Assembly (NCBI GenBank): GCA_910574745.1
Contig: CAJTCE010000001.1
Coordinates: forward strand, 365,237 to 429,236
DNA length: 64,000 nt
Source: Lachnospiraceae bacterium
Lineage (GTDB): Bacteria > Bacillota > Clostridia > Lachnospirales > Lachnospiraceae
Direction of reading: 5' to 3'
Below, piece after piece: positions 25,468 through 33,623 of this stretch. A program made the translations under genes and the position numbers. A model generated the notes under the pieces. The model saw nothing but the letters and a program-made list of their open reading frames with translations, did not search any database and was not told the origin of the DNA. How positions within the stretch are numbered: the stretch's first letter is position 1; each line of letters opens with the position of its first letter.

Positions 25468-27402
25468 TCAACATTTTTGATCCTCCCGGCTTACCGTTTC
25501 ATGTTTCTCCTGTCGTCTGCTGTTTTGAATAAATTCCACAAAGGCCTCAACAGCCAGGGGCTTGGAAAAATAATAGCCCTGAATATAGTGAATTCCCAGC
25601 TCTTTCATAGTATCATACTGCTCTTTGGTCTCAATACCCTCCGACACAATTTTCAGCCGCATTCCACGAATCATATGCATTGCTGCATCCATAACATATT
25701 TTGCCTTACCGTTTTCAAAATAAGCAGAAATCATACTCCGGTCAAATTTTACAATATTAACAGGCATTTCCACAATATAATTCAGATTCGACTGCCCGGT
25801 CCCGAAATCATCCAGAGAAAATGTAATGCCGTAAGCCATCAGCTTTTTAATGTTTTCCGAAAAGATTTTTTTAGAGCTTACGGAAGCGGATTCGGTAATT
25901 TCCAGGTTTATCCACGAAGGATCGATTTCATATTTTTTCATAATCCCGATAAAGTTCTCAGCCAGATGCTCATAAGTACATTGCACAGCGGAAAGATTGA
26001 CTTCTATATAATGCAGACCCAGATGCTTGGGATGGTATTCCTGCAAAAAACGGCATACCTTTTCAAATACAATTTCTCCCAGCCTGATTATCATACCGTT
26101 CTGCTCCGCCACATTAATAAAAGTATTGGGCGGCACAATTTTACCGGATTTATCCCTGATACGGATCAAAGCCTCCGCCGAGGTAAACCGCTGTTCCCCG
26201 GTGGCAAAAATCGGCTGGTAATAAACCTCCACCCTGTCATAATCTATAGCGTCAGCCAGCAGCTGTTCCGTTTTCTTTTCCTCATACATACGCTCTGCAA
26301 GGGCTTTATCAAGAACTACTGTGTTATCCTCTACAAAGTCTCTGCTGTTCTGCCTTGCATATCTTAAAAGATATGCAATATCCGCCGGCTTATTTACCAC
26401 ATGGGCATCCGGCAGAAACATCCAGGAAGGGTTCACAAAAATATCCTCTTCCTTTCCCCAGCCCTGTTCAAAACGGTTCTTTAATATCTCCCGGCACTTT
26501 TCCGCCTTTGCCCCGTCCCGGAATAAAATAACAATTTCATCCTCCGCGTTTTTAAAGGCAAAGGCCCCCTGGATATTCAAAATATACCGGATAACCTCCA
26601 TTCGAACCTGTTGTTCCTCCTTCGCCGCCATATTGTTGACGCGGGAACGGGAAAAAATCAGCGACAGCAGAAAAAAATCCTTTCTTTTTCCGTAAAGCTC
26701 TGCGGTATATTGCAACAGCGTATTCTGATTATACAAGCCGGACTGCCGGTCCAGATTTGTCTCCGGATTTTCCAACAGCAGGTAAATAATCACAACCGCA
26801 ACAGCGCCTGCATATCCCACAATAAGCAGCTCCTTAAACCAAAACTGGATAATTGCCGCTAACATCCAAAGGGCGATCCAGATATAAACCGCCTCCCGCC
26901 TTCTGGAATTCATCTCCTTCTTGTGATGCTCCATCAAAACAATGGTCGCCACAAAGAAGAATAGTGCAAAGGCATAGGTAGCCAGCGCACTGGGTCCTGA
27001 AGTATACATGACCGTTTCATTCAGGCATGTTTTGTCAATAGGAAGAAGAAAAATCATGATAACGCCGATTGCAGCTATAATGCAATAAAACCCTGTTACC
27101 TTCCGATAACGGGAAGTGTCTTTATATATGTCCACACAGACATACTGCGTGCCGCTTAAGGCTACCAATACCAAGGTTGAAATATAAATCTTGCAGGCGA
27201 AATCAACCAGCCAAACCGGCAGACTGTCCATATGAGTAAGAGCTGCCAAAGAAATGATATCCGTAACCAACCCGGTCATAATAATACAATACATTCTTAA
27301 AAATGCCTTTTCTGTATTTAAACGGATTGTCTTCTGACGTGCATAAAAGTATAAGATAACCAGCATCAGAACAATTCCGCAACATTGCACTTTGATATTC
27401 AT
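25468..27402 (-). CDS. Membrane EAL-domain c-di-GMP phosphodiesterase with degenerate GGDEF
   Basis: 644 residues. About seven membrane spans (1-205) form the sensor, followed by a degenerate GGDEF domain (about 220-370; NAEDE in place of GGDEF) and a C-terminal EAL domain (about 385-630). EAL residues are all present: AEALIRIRD, YIEVNLSAVQ, LEITESAS, SLDDFGTGQSNL, NIVKFDRSM, VSEGIETKEQ and IQGYYFSKP. It should hydrolyse c-di-GMP at the membrane. It is the second EAL protein in this window and no active diguanylate cyclase is encoded here. Confidence 0.9.
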   Translation of the reverse strand: MNIKVQCCGIVLMLVILYFYARQKTIRLNTEKAFLRMYCIIMTGLVTDIISLAALTHMDSLPVWLVDFACKIYISTLVLVALSGTQYVCVDIYKDTSRYRKVTGFYCIIAAIGVIMIFLLPIDKTCLNETVMYTSGPSALATYAFALFFFVATIVLMEHHKKEMNSRRREAVYIWIALWMLAAIIQFWFKELLIVGYAGAVAVVIIYLLLENPETNLDRQSGLYNQNTLLQYTAELYGKRKDFFLLSLIFSRSRVNNMAAKEEQQVRMEVIRYILNIQGAFAFKNAEDEIVILFRDGAKAEKCREILKNRFEQGWGKEEDIFVNPSWMFLPDAHVVNKPADIAYLLRYARQNSRDFVEDNTVVLDKALAERMYEEKKTEQLLADAIDYDRVEVYYQPIFATGEQRFTSAEALIRIRDKSGKIVPPNTFINVAEQNGMIIRLGEIVFEKVCRFLQEYHPKHLGLHYIEVNLSAVQCTYEHLAENFIGIMKKYEIDPSWINLEITESASVSSKKIFSENIKKLMAYGITFSLDDFGTGQSNLNYIVEMPVNIVKFDRSMISAYFENGKAKYVMDAAMHMIRGMRLKIVSEGIETKEQYDTMKELGIHYIQGYYFSKPLAVEAFVEFIQNSRRQEKHETVSREDQKC

Positions 27403-27519
27403 TGTTATTCCCTCTTGTTCTCACGTCAATAAATCAATATTTCCGCCATTGACAACGGGTACATGCTGCCGGCGCAAATCAATTTATAAGTGTTATTTTA
27501 CTATAGAAGTCACTGTAAA

Positions 27520-27556
27520 ACAAGGCAATCCATCCTCTTTTGGTTTTTTGCCTTGT
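27520..27556. other. Hairpin in the region upstream of the SNF symporter gene
   Basis: ACAAGGCAA (27520-27528) and TTGCCTTGT (27548-27556) form a perfect 9-bp stem, followed on the plus strand by ATTTTTTG. It could terminate a plus-strand leader, but the likely SNF promoter overlaps its right arm, so an operator role is equally possible. Confidence 0.45.
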
Positions 27557-27579
27557 ATTTTTTGTCCTGTCATGGCATA
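27551..27579 (+). promoter_or_regulatory. Candidate promoter of the SNF symporter gene
   Basis: TTGTAT and CATAAT lie 17 bases apart, about 55 bp ahead of the ATG at 27634, which follows an AAAGGACG ribosome binding site. The boxes each differ from consensus. Confidence 0.45.
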
Positions 27580-27633
27580 ATTACATTCATATACGAAAAA
27601 AAGAGACATATGTAATGTAGAAAGGACGTAAAC

Positions 27634-28989
27634 ATGGAAAAAAAGAGAGGTGCATTTTCCAATAAGCTGGGATTCGTTCTGGCGGCTGCAGGCTCTGCAG
27701 TAGGTCTGGGAAATCTTTGGCGGTTCCCCTATCTGGCCGCCAAATACGGAGGGGGCATTTTTATATTAATTTATTTAATCCTCGCCGTTACCCTTGGCTT
27801 TACTCTGATGATTACAGAGGTTGCCCTTGGAAGAAACACAAGATTAAGCGCTATAGGCGCTTTCAAGAAGCTGGATAAACGTTTTGGCTTTGTTGGCTAT
27901 CTGGCCTGCGCAGTCCCGTTTATTATTACCCCCTACTATTGCGTGATCGGAGGCTGGGTTATCAAATATCTGATTACCTTTATCAGCGGAAACGTAACAG
28001 CCGCCGCAGGCGATGAGTATTTTACCGGATTTATCACAGAGCCCGCACAGCCGGTAATCTGGTTCGCAGTTTTTGTGCTCCTTACCTCTCTGGTAGTTAT
28101 TATCGGCGTGGAAAAAGGAATTGAAAAGGCCAGCTGTATCCTTATGCCGATTCTGGTTGTTCTGACAATCGGTATCTCCATATTTTGTATTACAAGGCCC
28201 GGGGCATTGGAAGGCGTAAAATATTATCTGCTTCCCGATTTTAATCATTTTTCCCCTACGACCGTTTTAGCCGCTATGGGACAACTATTCTATTCCATGT
28301 CCCTTGCAATGGGAATCATGATTACCTATGGCTCCTATATGAAAAAAGAAGTCAGCTTAGAAAAATCTGTCCGCCAGATTGAAATATTCGACACCGCAAT
28401 TGCTTTTTTTGCGGGTCTGATGATCGTTCCTTCCGTATTTGTTTTCTCCGGTGGAAACGAAGAAGCGCTGAGCAAGGGACCTTCCCTTATGTTCATCACG
28501 CTTCCCAAGGTATTTGACAACATGAAAATGGGCGGTTTTATCGGAGCCGTATTTTTTGTTCTCGTTCTGTTCGCCGCTCTGACCTCTGCTATTTCATTAA
28601 TGGAAACCAACGTATCCATTCTGAATGACAAGCTGAAATGGGGCCGCAGAAAAACAACGATTATAGTAACCGTTTATGTCCTGATTGTAGGCGCGGTTGT
28701 ATCTTTAGGATTTGGAATTTTAGACTTTATCCAGATTATCGGAATGGGACTTTTGGATTTCTTTGATTTCCTCAGCAACAGTATCCTTATGCCTATAGTG
28801 GCAATCCTGACCTGCGTCAGCATCGGATATTTCATTAAACCTCAGGTTATTTATGATGAAATTGAGACAAACGGTACTTTTAAAATGAAAAAATTCTATA
28901 CCGTTATGTTGAAATGGGTTGCTCCCATCTGCCTGATTTTGATATTAGTCTTTGCTATTTCGGAAGCAATGGGATGGATTAAGGTATAA
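27634..28989 (+). CDS. Sodium-dependent amino acid symporter (SNF family)
   Basis: 451 residues with about 11 membrane spans, the usual bacterial length (MhsT-like). The N-terminal signature KLGFVLAAAGSAVGLGNLWRFPYL (parts: LGFVLAAAGSAVGLGN, WRFPYL) marks the unwound TM1 substrate and sodium site. YSMSLAMGIMITYGSY near 215-230 marks TM6, and FAALTSAISLMETNVS TM8. It imports amino acids with sodium across the cell membrane; the individual substrate cannot be told. It is transcribed alone on the plus strand and ends in a strong terminator. Confidence 0.93.
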   Translation: MEKKRGAFSNKLGFVLAAAGSAVGLGNLWRFPYLAAKYGGGIFILIYLILAVTLGFTLMITEVALGRNTRLSAIGAFKKLDKRFGFVGYLACAVPFIITPYYCVIGGWVIKYLITFISGNVTAAAGDEYFTGFITEPAQPVIWFAVFVLLTSLVVIIGVEKGIEKASCILMPILVVLTIGISIFCITRPGALEGVKYYLLPDFNHFSPTTVLAAMGQLFYSMSLAMGIMITYGSYMKKEVSLEKSVRQIEIFDTAIAFFAGLMIVPSVFVFSGGNEEALSKGPSLMFITLPKVFDNMKMGGFIGAVFFVLVLFAALTSAISLMETNVSILNDKLKWGRRKTTIIVTVYVLIVGAVVSLGFGILDFIQIIGMGLLDFFDFLSNSILMPIVAILTCVSIGYFIKPQVIYDEIETNGTFKMKKFYTVMLKWVAPICLILILVFAISEAMGWIKV

Positions 28990-29045
28990 GGCAAAAGCTG
29001 CTGTCAGACAGAGATTCTTTAAAATATCATAAAAGAAAGAAATAT

Positions 29046-29100
29046 TCCCCCAAAAGATAAGTTCTAATTTTTCTTATCCTTTCGGGGGGATTTCTTTTTC
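29046..29100. terminator. Bidirectional terminator between SNF symporter and yjbR-like genes
   Basis: TCCCCCaAAAGATAAG (29046-29061) pairs with CTTATCcTTTcGGGGG (29073-29088) and is followed by TTTCTTTTT on the plus strand. The stop codon of the opposing yjbR-like gene (29064-29066) lies in the loop, so that gene's last codons lie within the hairpin. Confidence 0.85.
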
Positions 29101-29441
29101 TTTCCTATGCATAAATCATAGCTTTCCCCTATCATTCTCTGAATTTCCTGATCAGGAATCGTATTGTCCAAAACAATGGAATTCCAATGTTCTTTATTCA
29201 TATGGTAAGCCGGCAGCACAGATTCATAAGCGTTTCTCCAAAAGTCACGCCATTCCGGGTCGCATTTTACATTGACCCAGATATGGTCATTTCTCTCATA
29301 AATCCATGCAAAAATGCGCTTATTGGTTTTTATGCGCATACAGGTCCAATTCGCATCATGAAAGGGATAATCCTCATAGGTATCTTTAAATTTCATGCAA
29401 AAATCAACTGCCTGTTTTCTTGTAGTCATTGAAGATGCCAT
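29064..29441 (-). CDS. MmcQ/YjbR-family protein
   Basis: 125 residues of the YjbR/CyaY-like fold: RKQAVDFCMKFKDTYEDYPF, a central RIFAWIYERNDHIWVNVKCDPEW (parts: RIFAWIYE, WVNVKCDPEW) and YHMNKEHWNSIVLD. Family members are small double-wing DNA-binding-like proteins of uncertain role. The Lys-rich tail is encoded within the terminator hairpin. No operon partner is visible. Confidence 0.88.
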   Translation of the reverse strand: MASSMTTRKQAVDFCMKFKDTYEDYPFHDANWTCMRIKTNKRIFAWIYERNDHIWVNVKCDPEWRDFWRNAYESVLPAYHMNKEHWNSIVLDNTIPDQEIQRMIGESYDLCIGKKKKSPRKDKKN

Positions 29442-29532
29442 ATTTTTTGCTCCTTTGCCCTTTTCAAAAGTTTTCCGTCCTTGTCATTTTATTACTTCCA
29501 CTAATAATGCAGGGGGATTATCCCATGGAATA

Positions 29533-30162
29533 TCAAGTTCCAGCAGTTCTTTTAACAGAGACGAAAGGATTATCCTTTATGATATATCTCCACAAATAAT
29601 CCTTTGCCTCTTCTGCATAATCCACATTAATCCGCTTCGTCCGCAAAATATTTTCCGGCTCAACGGACTCTGCATCCTCCAGATACAAAATATCTCCGCA
29701 CAAATCCATTCCGTACTGCTCCTTGGTAATCCCCATAGCCTGACACAGCTTTCCCGGACCGTTGCAAAGATTACGAAGCTTATCAGTGCCTCTCCTCTTT
29801 TTCATCAGTTCGATTCCCTCTACCGGCTCCAAAGCGCGTAACAGCACTGATTCCGGCTCATTGCTGCGACCGGTCACAATATTCATGCAATAGTACATTC
29901 CGTATATAAAATAAATATAGGCATAGCCGCCTTCTCCAAATTGTATCTTCGTCCGCTCAGTACACCGGTTGGGATAAGAATGGGCCGCCTTGTCTATGGC
30001 CCCGTTGTAGGCCTCCAGCTCCACAATCCTTCCTTTGGTAATGCCTTCCTTTGTGCGGTGCACCAGGATTTTCCCCAGCAGCTTTTCCGATGCTTCTAAA
30101 ACGCCGCAGGTATAAAAACTTCTGTTCAGTTTCATTTCTGTATTCCCTTTTACCTCTTCCAT
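29533..30162 (-). CDS. DNA-3-methyladenine glycosylase (AAG/MPG family)
   Basis: About 209 residues. The AAG family pattern is clear: LLGKILVHRT, GRIVELEAYNG (catalytic Glu in VELEAY), YPNRCTERTKIQFGEGGYAYIYFIYGMYYCMNIV (parts: FGEGGYAYIYFIYGM) and NLCNGPGKLCQAMGI. It excises alkylated purines in base-excision repair. The start is uncertain: ATG 30162 follows TGAGGAAG, while ATG 30135 (MKLNRSF) follows AAAGGGA and fits the family N terminus about as well. Confidence 0.9.
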   Translation of the reverse strand: MEEVKGNTEMKLNRSFYTCGVLEASEKLLGKILVHRTKEGITKGRIVELEAYNGAIDKAAHSYPNRCTERTKIQFGEGGYAYIYFIYGMYYCMNIVTGRSNEPESVLLRALEPVEGIELMKKRRGTDKLRNLCNGPGKLCQAMGITKEQYGMDLCGDILYLEDAESVEPENILRTKRINVDYAEEAKDYLWRYIIKDNPFVSVKRTAGT

Positions 30163-30228
30163 CAGCTTCCTCAAAGACTGTTCATAACAATACTATTGTA
30201 ATAAATTACGGAATGATTGTAAAACTGT

Positions 30229-30522
30229 TTATTTCATAATATATGTGCTGGCCATCATTGCTAATGCCACAATGCCGCCGACTGCATAAAGGCCGTTCAC
30301 AATCAGGCAAACCTTCATCAAATTGTTTTGCACCTTTGCCTTAACATAAGAAAGAGTTGTGAACACTCCGCCCAAAATCATGAATGCCGCATAGCAGAAA
30401 ATCATGATTTCGGCAACAGGCGATTCCAGCGCCCAATCAAAAGACCTTAAGGGTAAAATAGTCCACGGCACAAAAAGTATAAGAGTATTCATAGCAGTTA
30501 AAATTTTATTTTTCATAATCAT
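30229..30522 (-). CDS. Small membrane protein at the end of the Cpr-like operon
   Basis: 97 residues with three predicted membrane spans. It overlaps the preceding permease by ATGA and follows AAAGGAGATC, so it belongs to the antimicrobial-peptide transporter operon; the second ATG at 30516 has better spacing to that site. It has no recognised domain. Its place suggests an accessory membrane component of the transporter. Confidence 0.65.
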   Translation of the reverse strand: MIMKNKILTAMNTLILFVPWTILPLRSFDWALESPVAEIMIFCYAAFMILGGVFTTLSYVKAKVQNNLMKVCLIVNGLYAVGGIVALAMMASTYIMK

Positions 30523-31292
30523 GATCTCCTTTCAGCCTGCCCGAAACGGATGCAGGAAACAGCTAAACATAAAATTGTAATGACGACGGCAACCGGAATC
30601 CACGGTATCAGCTCTACCTGCGCTGTATTGAGATTTGCCGCCAGTTTTCCGTATTCCGAAGTAATTACAAAAAACGGATATGACATAGGATAGGCAAACC
30701 AAATCTTTGTATTAATGACCAATACAGACGGCACAATGGAGGCTAAGCCCACACCAATAGAAAAAACCGGAGTCGGGATGCATACAGACAGCATCCAGAA
30801 AAATGCGATCATGGGTATCGCGGCCAGAAACAATAAAAAGATTTCTTTTCCGACAAATAATGGAGGTAAGATAAAACTATAGGCCTGCGTTTTGGAACAA
30901 ACAACGGCGCTGATATAGTACATCCCCGTCATCATAAAAATCTGTGTTGCCGCCAATCCGAGCAATACAGCAAATTTAGCCAGACAAAGCTTTGCCGTAC
31001 TGATGGGTAACGCCAGCATTTTCAGAATTCCTTTATTGGTCCTTTCCGTCTGACTTATAAGAACCGTACCGACTACCATGCTTGCAGGAAACATAAACCA
31101 CGCCATTCCCATAAAGCCTTGAATAAAGAAATTATTTTCCGGAGAGATACCCTCCGCCTGCATTTCAAAGTTTATATGAGCATTTAAAATGGAGGGCATC
31201 CATAAAATGACGGTTGCTGCAAGCAGAATAAAAAATATCTTCGAGCGTTTTATTTTCTTAAATTCCATGCCCACAAGTGATAAAAAATTCAT
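30519..31292 (-). CDS. Lantibiotic-immunity-type ABC transporter permease (CprC/LanG-like)
   Basis: 257 residues with six predicted spans, ABC-2 type. LVGMEFKKIKRSKIFFILL at the start and AMFPASMVVG-like mid-segment (WFMFPASMVVGTVLISQTE) fit the MutG/SpaG/CprC permeases, as does PLSTAKL-like LPISTAKLCLAKF. It overlaps its neighbours by ATGA on both sides. With the ATPase and the other permease it would remove cationic antimicrobial peptides such as lantibiotics from the membrane. Confidence 0.82.
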   Translation of the reverse strand: MNFLSLVGMEFKKIKRSKIFFILLAATVILWMPSILNAHINFEMQAEGISPENNFFIQGFMGMAWFMFPASMVVGTVLISQTERTNKGILKMLALPISTAKLCLAKFAVLLGLAATQIFMMTGMYYISAVVCSKTQAYSFILPPLFVGKEIFLLFLAAIPMIAFFWMLSVCIPTPVFSIGVGLASIVPSVLVINTKIWFAYPMSYPFFVITSEYGKLAANLNTAQVELIPWIPVAVVITILCLAVSCIRFGQAERRS

Positions 31293-32011
31293 TCAAACGA
31301 CCTCCTTACCTTTATGAATAGCAGCTCTGCCAGACCAAAAGCAAAAAACTCCACGGCTGCCGCATAAATATAACGCACTGCCTGTGCCATATCAGTACCT
31401 GCAAGCATCTGAAACGGCGTGGCAAAAGGAAAGAGCGAAAGAGCAAAATTATTTGTCGGCAGCATTGTTGCGGTAAAAACGCAAACCACACCGATACCAA
31501 GGGATATCCACATATTCCTGCAGGCTTCCGAAATAAGAATGGATAAGATGACACACGGCAGCATCAGCAAAAAAGCATACCCGAAATTTTTGCATAACCC
31601 GCTAAAAAAACCATTTCCGATTTCAAACCAGTGGTATGAGCAAAAGGCAATTGCTCCCGCCTCTATGGCAAGCACCAGAAAACTCATGAAAATTGTTAAA
31701 ATCACTTTACCGGTAAAAACAGAGCTTTCCCGCACAGGGAGCGATTTCATTTTCTGCATGGCATTGTCGGCATATTCGATATGATATAAAAGGCAGGCTC
31801 CCGTTACAACAAGCAGCACATTCAGCATGGCCATCATCTGCCAATTGGCGCTAAGCAGAATTTGTATGGGATTCCCCTGCTTTGTCTGATACATTTCCGA
31901 ACGGACGGCCATATTGATAACAGGAACAGCAGCAGCCAAAATACCGCCGCCTATAAATGCGGGTAAAAAGCCGGTCCGTTTCATTTTTTTACATTCCAGA
32001 AAAACGCTCAT
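31289..32011 (-). CDS. Lantibiotic-immunity-type ABC transporter permease (CprB/LanE-like)
   Basis: 240 residues with six hydrophobic spans. The order of genes (ATPase, 240-residue permease, 257-residue permease) is that of LanFEG and of CprABC in Clostridioides difficile. It begins with a short cytoplasmic stretch, then TGFLPAFIGGGILAAAVPVI, and contains LLYHIEYADNAMQKMKSLPV near residues 75-94, typical of MutE/EpiE-like permeases. It is coupled to the ATPase by an ATGA overlap. Confidence 0.82.
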   Translation of the reverse strand: MSVFLECKKMKRTGFLPAFIGGGILAAAVPVINMAVRSEMYQTKQGNPIQILLSANWQMMAMLNVLLVVTGACLLYHIEYADNAMQKMKSLPVRESSVFTGKVILTIFMSFLVLAIEAGAIAFCSYHWFEIGNGFFSGLCKNFGYAFLLMLPCVILSILISEACRNMWISLGIGVVCVFTATMLPTNNFALSLFPFATPFQMLAGTDMAQAVRYIYAAAVEFFAFGLAELLFIKVRRSFE

Positions 32012-32763
32012 CTTAGGGCACCTCTTTTCCGGTTGTCGGCATCAATCAGGGCAAGGAATGTATCTTCAAGATTGTCGGTAGGATAACCTTGTAAATCAGC
32101 ATTCATTTTCAGCTCATCAAGTGTCCCTTCAAACAACAGACGTCCCTGATTCAGGATACCGATACTATCAGCCATCAATTCTATTTCAGACAGCAGGTGT
32201 GACGATACTAAAACAGTGCAGTTGAATTTCTCCGGTAATGAACGGATAAGCGTTCTGATTTCATGGATGCCCACAGGATCAAGTCCGTTTGTGGGCTCAT
32301 CCAGAATCAAAATCGGCGGCTTTCCTATTAATGCGCTTGCAAGGCCTAATCTCTGCTTCATTCCAAGAGAATAATTTTTAGCAAGCCGTTTCTTAAACTG
32401 TGTCAATCCTACAATTTCAAGCGCTTCTGCTACAGAAGATTTGGGAAGTCCCAATATCCTTTGGATAATTTCAAGATTTTCCCAGCCGCTTAAATTTCCG
32501 TAAAAGGCAGGGGCTTCAATAAACGAGCCGACTTCTCTGAGAATCTCCACTCTGTTTTCGGGATACCTTTTCCCGTCAATGGTAAATGAACCGCTTGTGG
32601 GTCCGGTAAGTCCGAGAAACATTTTCATTGTGGTGGACTTTCCCGCGCCGTTGGGCCCTAGAAAGCCATAAACGGCACCTTTGGGAATATGCAGACTGAC
32701 GTCCGAAACTGCGGTAAAATCAGCATAAGATTTTGTTAAATTTTTTGTTTCAATGATATTCAT
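32008..32763 (-). CDS. Lantibiotic-immunity-type ABC transporter ATPase (CprA/LanF-like)
   Basis: About 251 residues from ATG 32763, 9 bases after AGGAG; the frame extends to 32784 but has no ribosome binding site there. Walker A GPNGAGKST, signature YSLGMKQRLGLASAL, and Walker B ILILDEPTNGLDP are intact. It has the MutF/BcrA-type LanF sequence character (FIEAPAFYGNLSGWENL). It is the first gene of a four-gene operon divergent from a response regulator, and probably gives resistance to peptide antibiotics. Confidence 0.9.
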   Translation of the reverse strand: MNIIETKNLTKSYADFTAVSDVSLHIPKGAVYGFLGPNGAGKSTTMKMFLGLTGPTSGSFTIDGKRYPENRVEILREVGSFIEAPAFYGNLSGWENLEIIQRILGLPKSSVAEALEIVGLTQFKKRLAKNYSLGMKQRLGLASALIGKPPILILDEPTNGLDPVGIHEIRTLIRSLPEKFNCTVLVSSHLLSEIELMADSIGILNQGRLLFEGTLDELKMNADLQGYPTDNLEDTFLALIDADNRKRGALR

Positions 32764-32811
32764 TGCATTGTGCTCCTTTCTCATCGTTGTAAATACATTG
32801 TACTTTTCCCA

Positions 32812-32854
32812 CCTTACACTAACCTTCCCGTATCCTTACATTTACCTTACATTT
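32812..32854. promoter_or_regulatory. Four 11-bp-spaced CCTT repeats, response-regulator binding sites
   Basis: CCTTACACT (32812), CCTTCCCGT (32823), CCTTACATT (32834) and CCTTACATT (32845) start exactly 11 bases apart. OmpR-family regulators bind such in-phase direct repeats as tandem dimers. The array lies between the transporter operon and the two-component genes, upstream of a weak minus-strand promoter (-10 TACAAT near 32798-32803), as expected for an activator. Confidence 0.75.
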
Positions 32855-32887
32855 CTCCGCCAAACATAAAAAATCATATTTCCATGG

Positions 32888-32893
32888 TATAAT
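32888..32893 (+). promoter_or_regulatory. -10 box of the response regulator gene
   Basis: A perfect TATAAT stands 25 bases before the ATG at 32918, with AAAGGAGG between. The -35 region (CATAAA at 32865-32870) is weak. The start of transcription would lie very near the gene. Confidence 0.5.
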
Positions 32894-32917
32894 AGAAAGT
32901 ACAAAGGAGGTATTCAT

Positions 32918-33622
32918 ATGAACTCTGATTATTTGAAGCAAAAACGCATTTTGCTTGTGGATGATGAGCAGGAGCTTTTAGATATGGTAGTATCTATCTT
33001 ACAAAAAGACGGATTTCAAAATATTAAGACAGCAAAAACAGCGGCAAAAGCCATTGCGATTTCAGAAACTTATCAACCGGAGTTTGCAATTCTTGATGTG
33101 ATGCTCCCCGATGACACCGGTTTTAATCTTATTAAACGGCTTAAAAGTACTTTTGATTATCCTGTATTGTTTTTAACAGCCCGGGGAGAAGATGATGACA
33201 AATTTCGCGGCTTTGGTCTCGGGGCGGACGACTATATGGTAAAGCCTTTTTTACCAAAAGAGCTTCTGTTCCGTATCAATGCCATTCTGCGCAGGAGTTA
33301 CAAAGATGAAAACCCTCTTGTAAAGTTACCGGGCTGCGAAATTGACTTTGACCGTGCGGAGGTCATAAAGAATGGAAAACACATCTCGCTTACGGCAAAG
33401 GAACACAACATTCTTGCTGCTTTGTATCGGAATGCAGGGCGGATTGTTACTATTGACGCTCTGTGCGAGGCTGCCTGGGGCGATAATCCCTTTGGTTATG
33501 AAAACTCATTAATGGCGCACATTCGCCGCATCAGGGAAAAGATTGAAGCTAATCCTTCTTCGCCTGTTGCTTTGATCACGATTAAAGGACTCGGCTATAA
33601 GCTTATGGTGGAGGGAAAATGA
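32918..33622 (+). CDS. OmpR-family response regulator (CprR/NisR-like)
   Basis: 234 residues. The receiver domain (about 10-125) has the acidic pair VDDE, phospho-acceptor Asp in FAILDVMLPDD (about residue 55), LTARGEDD and the conserved Lys in YMVKPF. The C-terminal winged helix (about 140-232) is the Trans_reg_C type, ending IRRIREKIEAN and TIKGLGYKL. It is cotranscribed with the kinase (1 base between stop and ATG) and divergent from the peptide transporter it most likely activates through the 11-bp repeats. Confidence 0.92.
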   Translation: MNSDYLKQKRILLVDDEQELLDMVVSILQKDGFQNIKTAKTAAKAIAISETYQPEFAILDVMLPDDTGFNLIKRLKSTFDYPVLFLTARGEDDDKFRGFGLGADDYMVKPFLPKELLFRINAILRRSYKDENPLVKLPGCEIDFDRAEVIKNGKHISLTAKEHNILAALYRNAGRIVTIDALCEAAWGDNPFGYENSLMAHIRRIREKIEANPSSPVALITIKGLGYKLMVEGK

Positions 33623-33623
33623 T

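Noticed and set aside
25477..26367. Plus-strand frame of 296 codons
   Set aside because: It is the antisense of the membrane EAL gene, whose catalytic motifs are all intact on the minus strand.
27403..27633. Glycine-type or other riboswitch ahead of the SNF symporter
   Set aside because: There is a hairpin with a T run, but no conserved aptamer core, and the likely promoter overlaps the hairpin so it would not be in the transcript leader.
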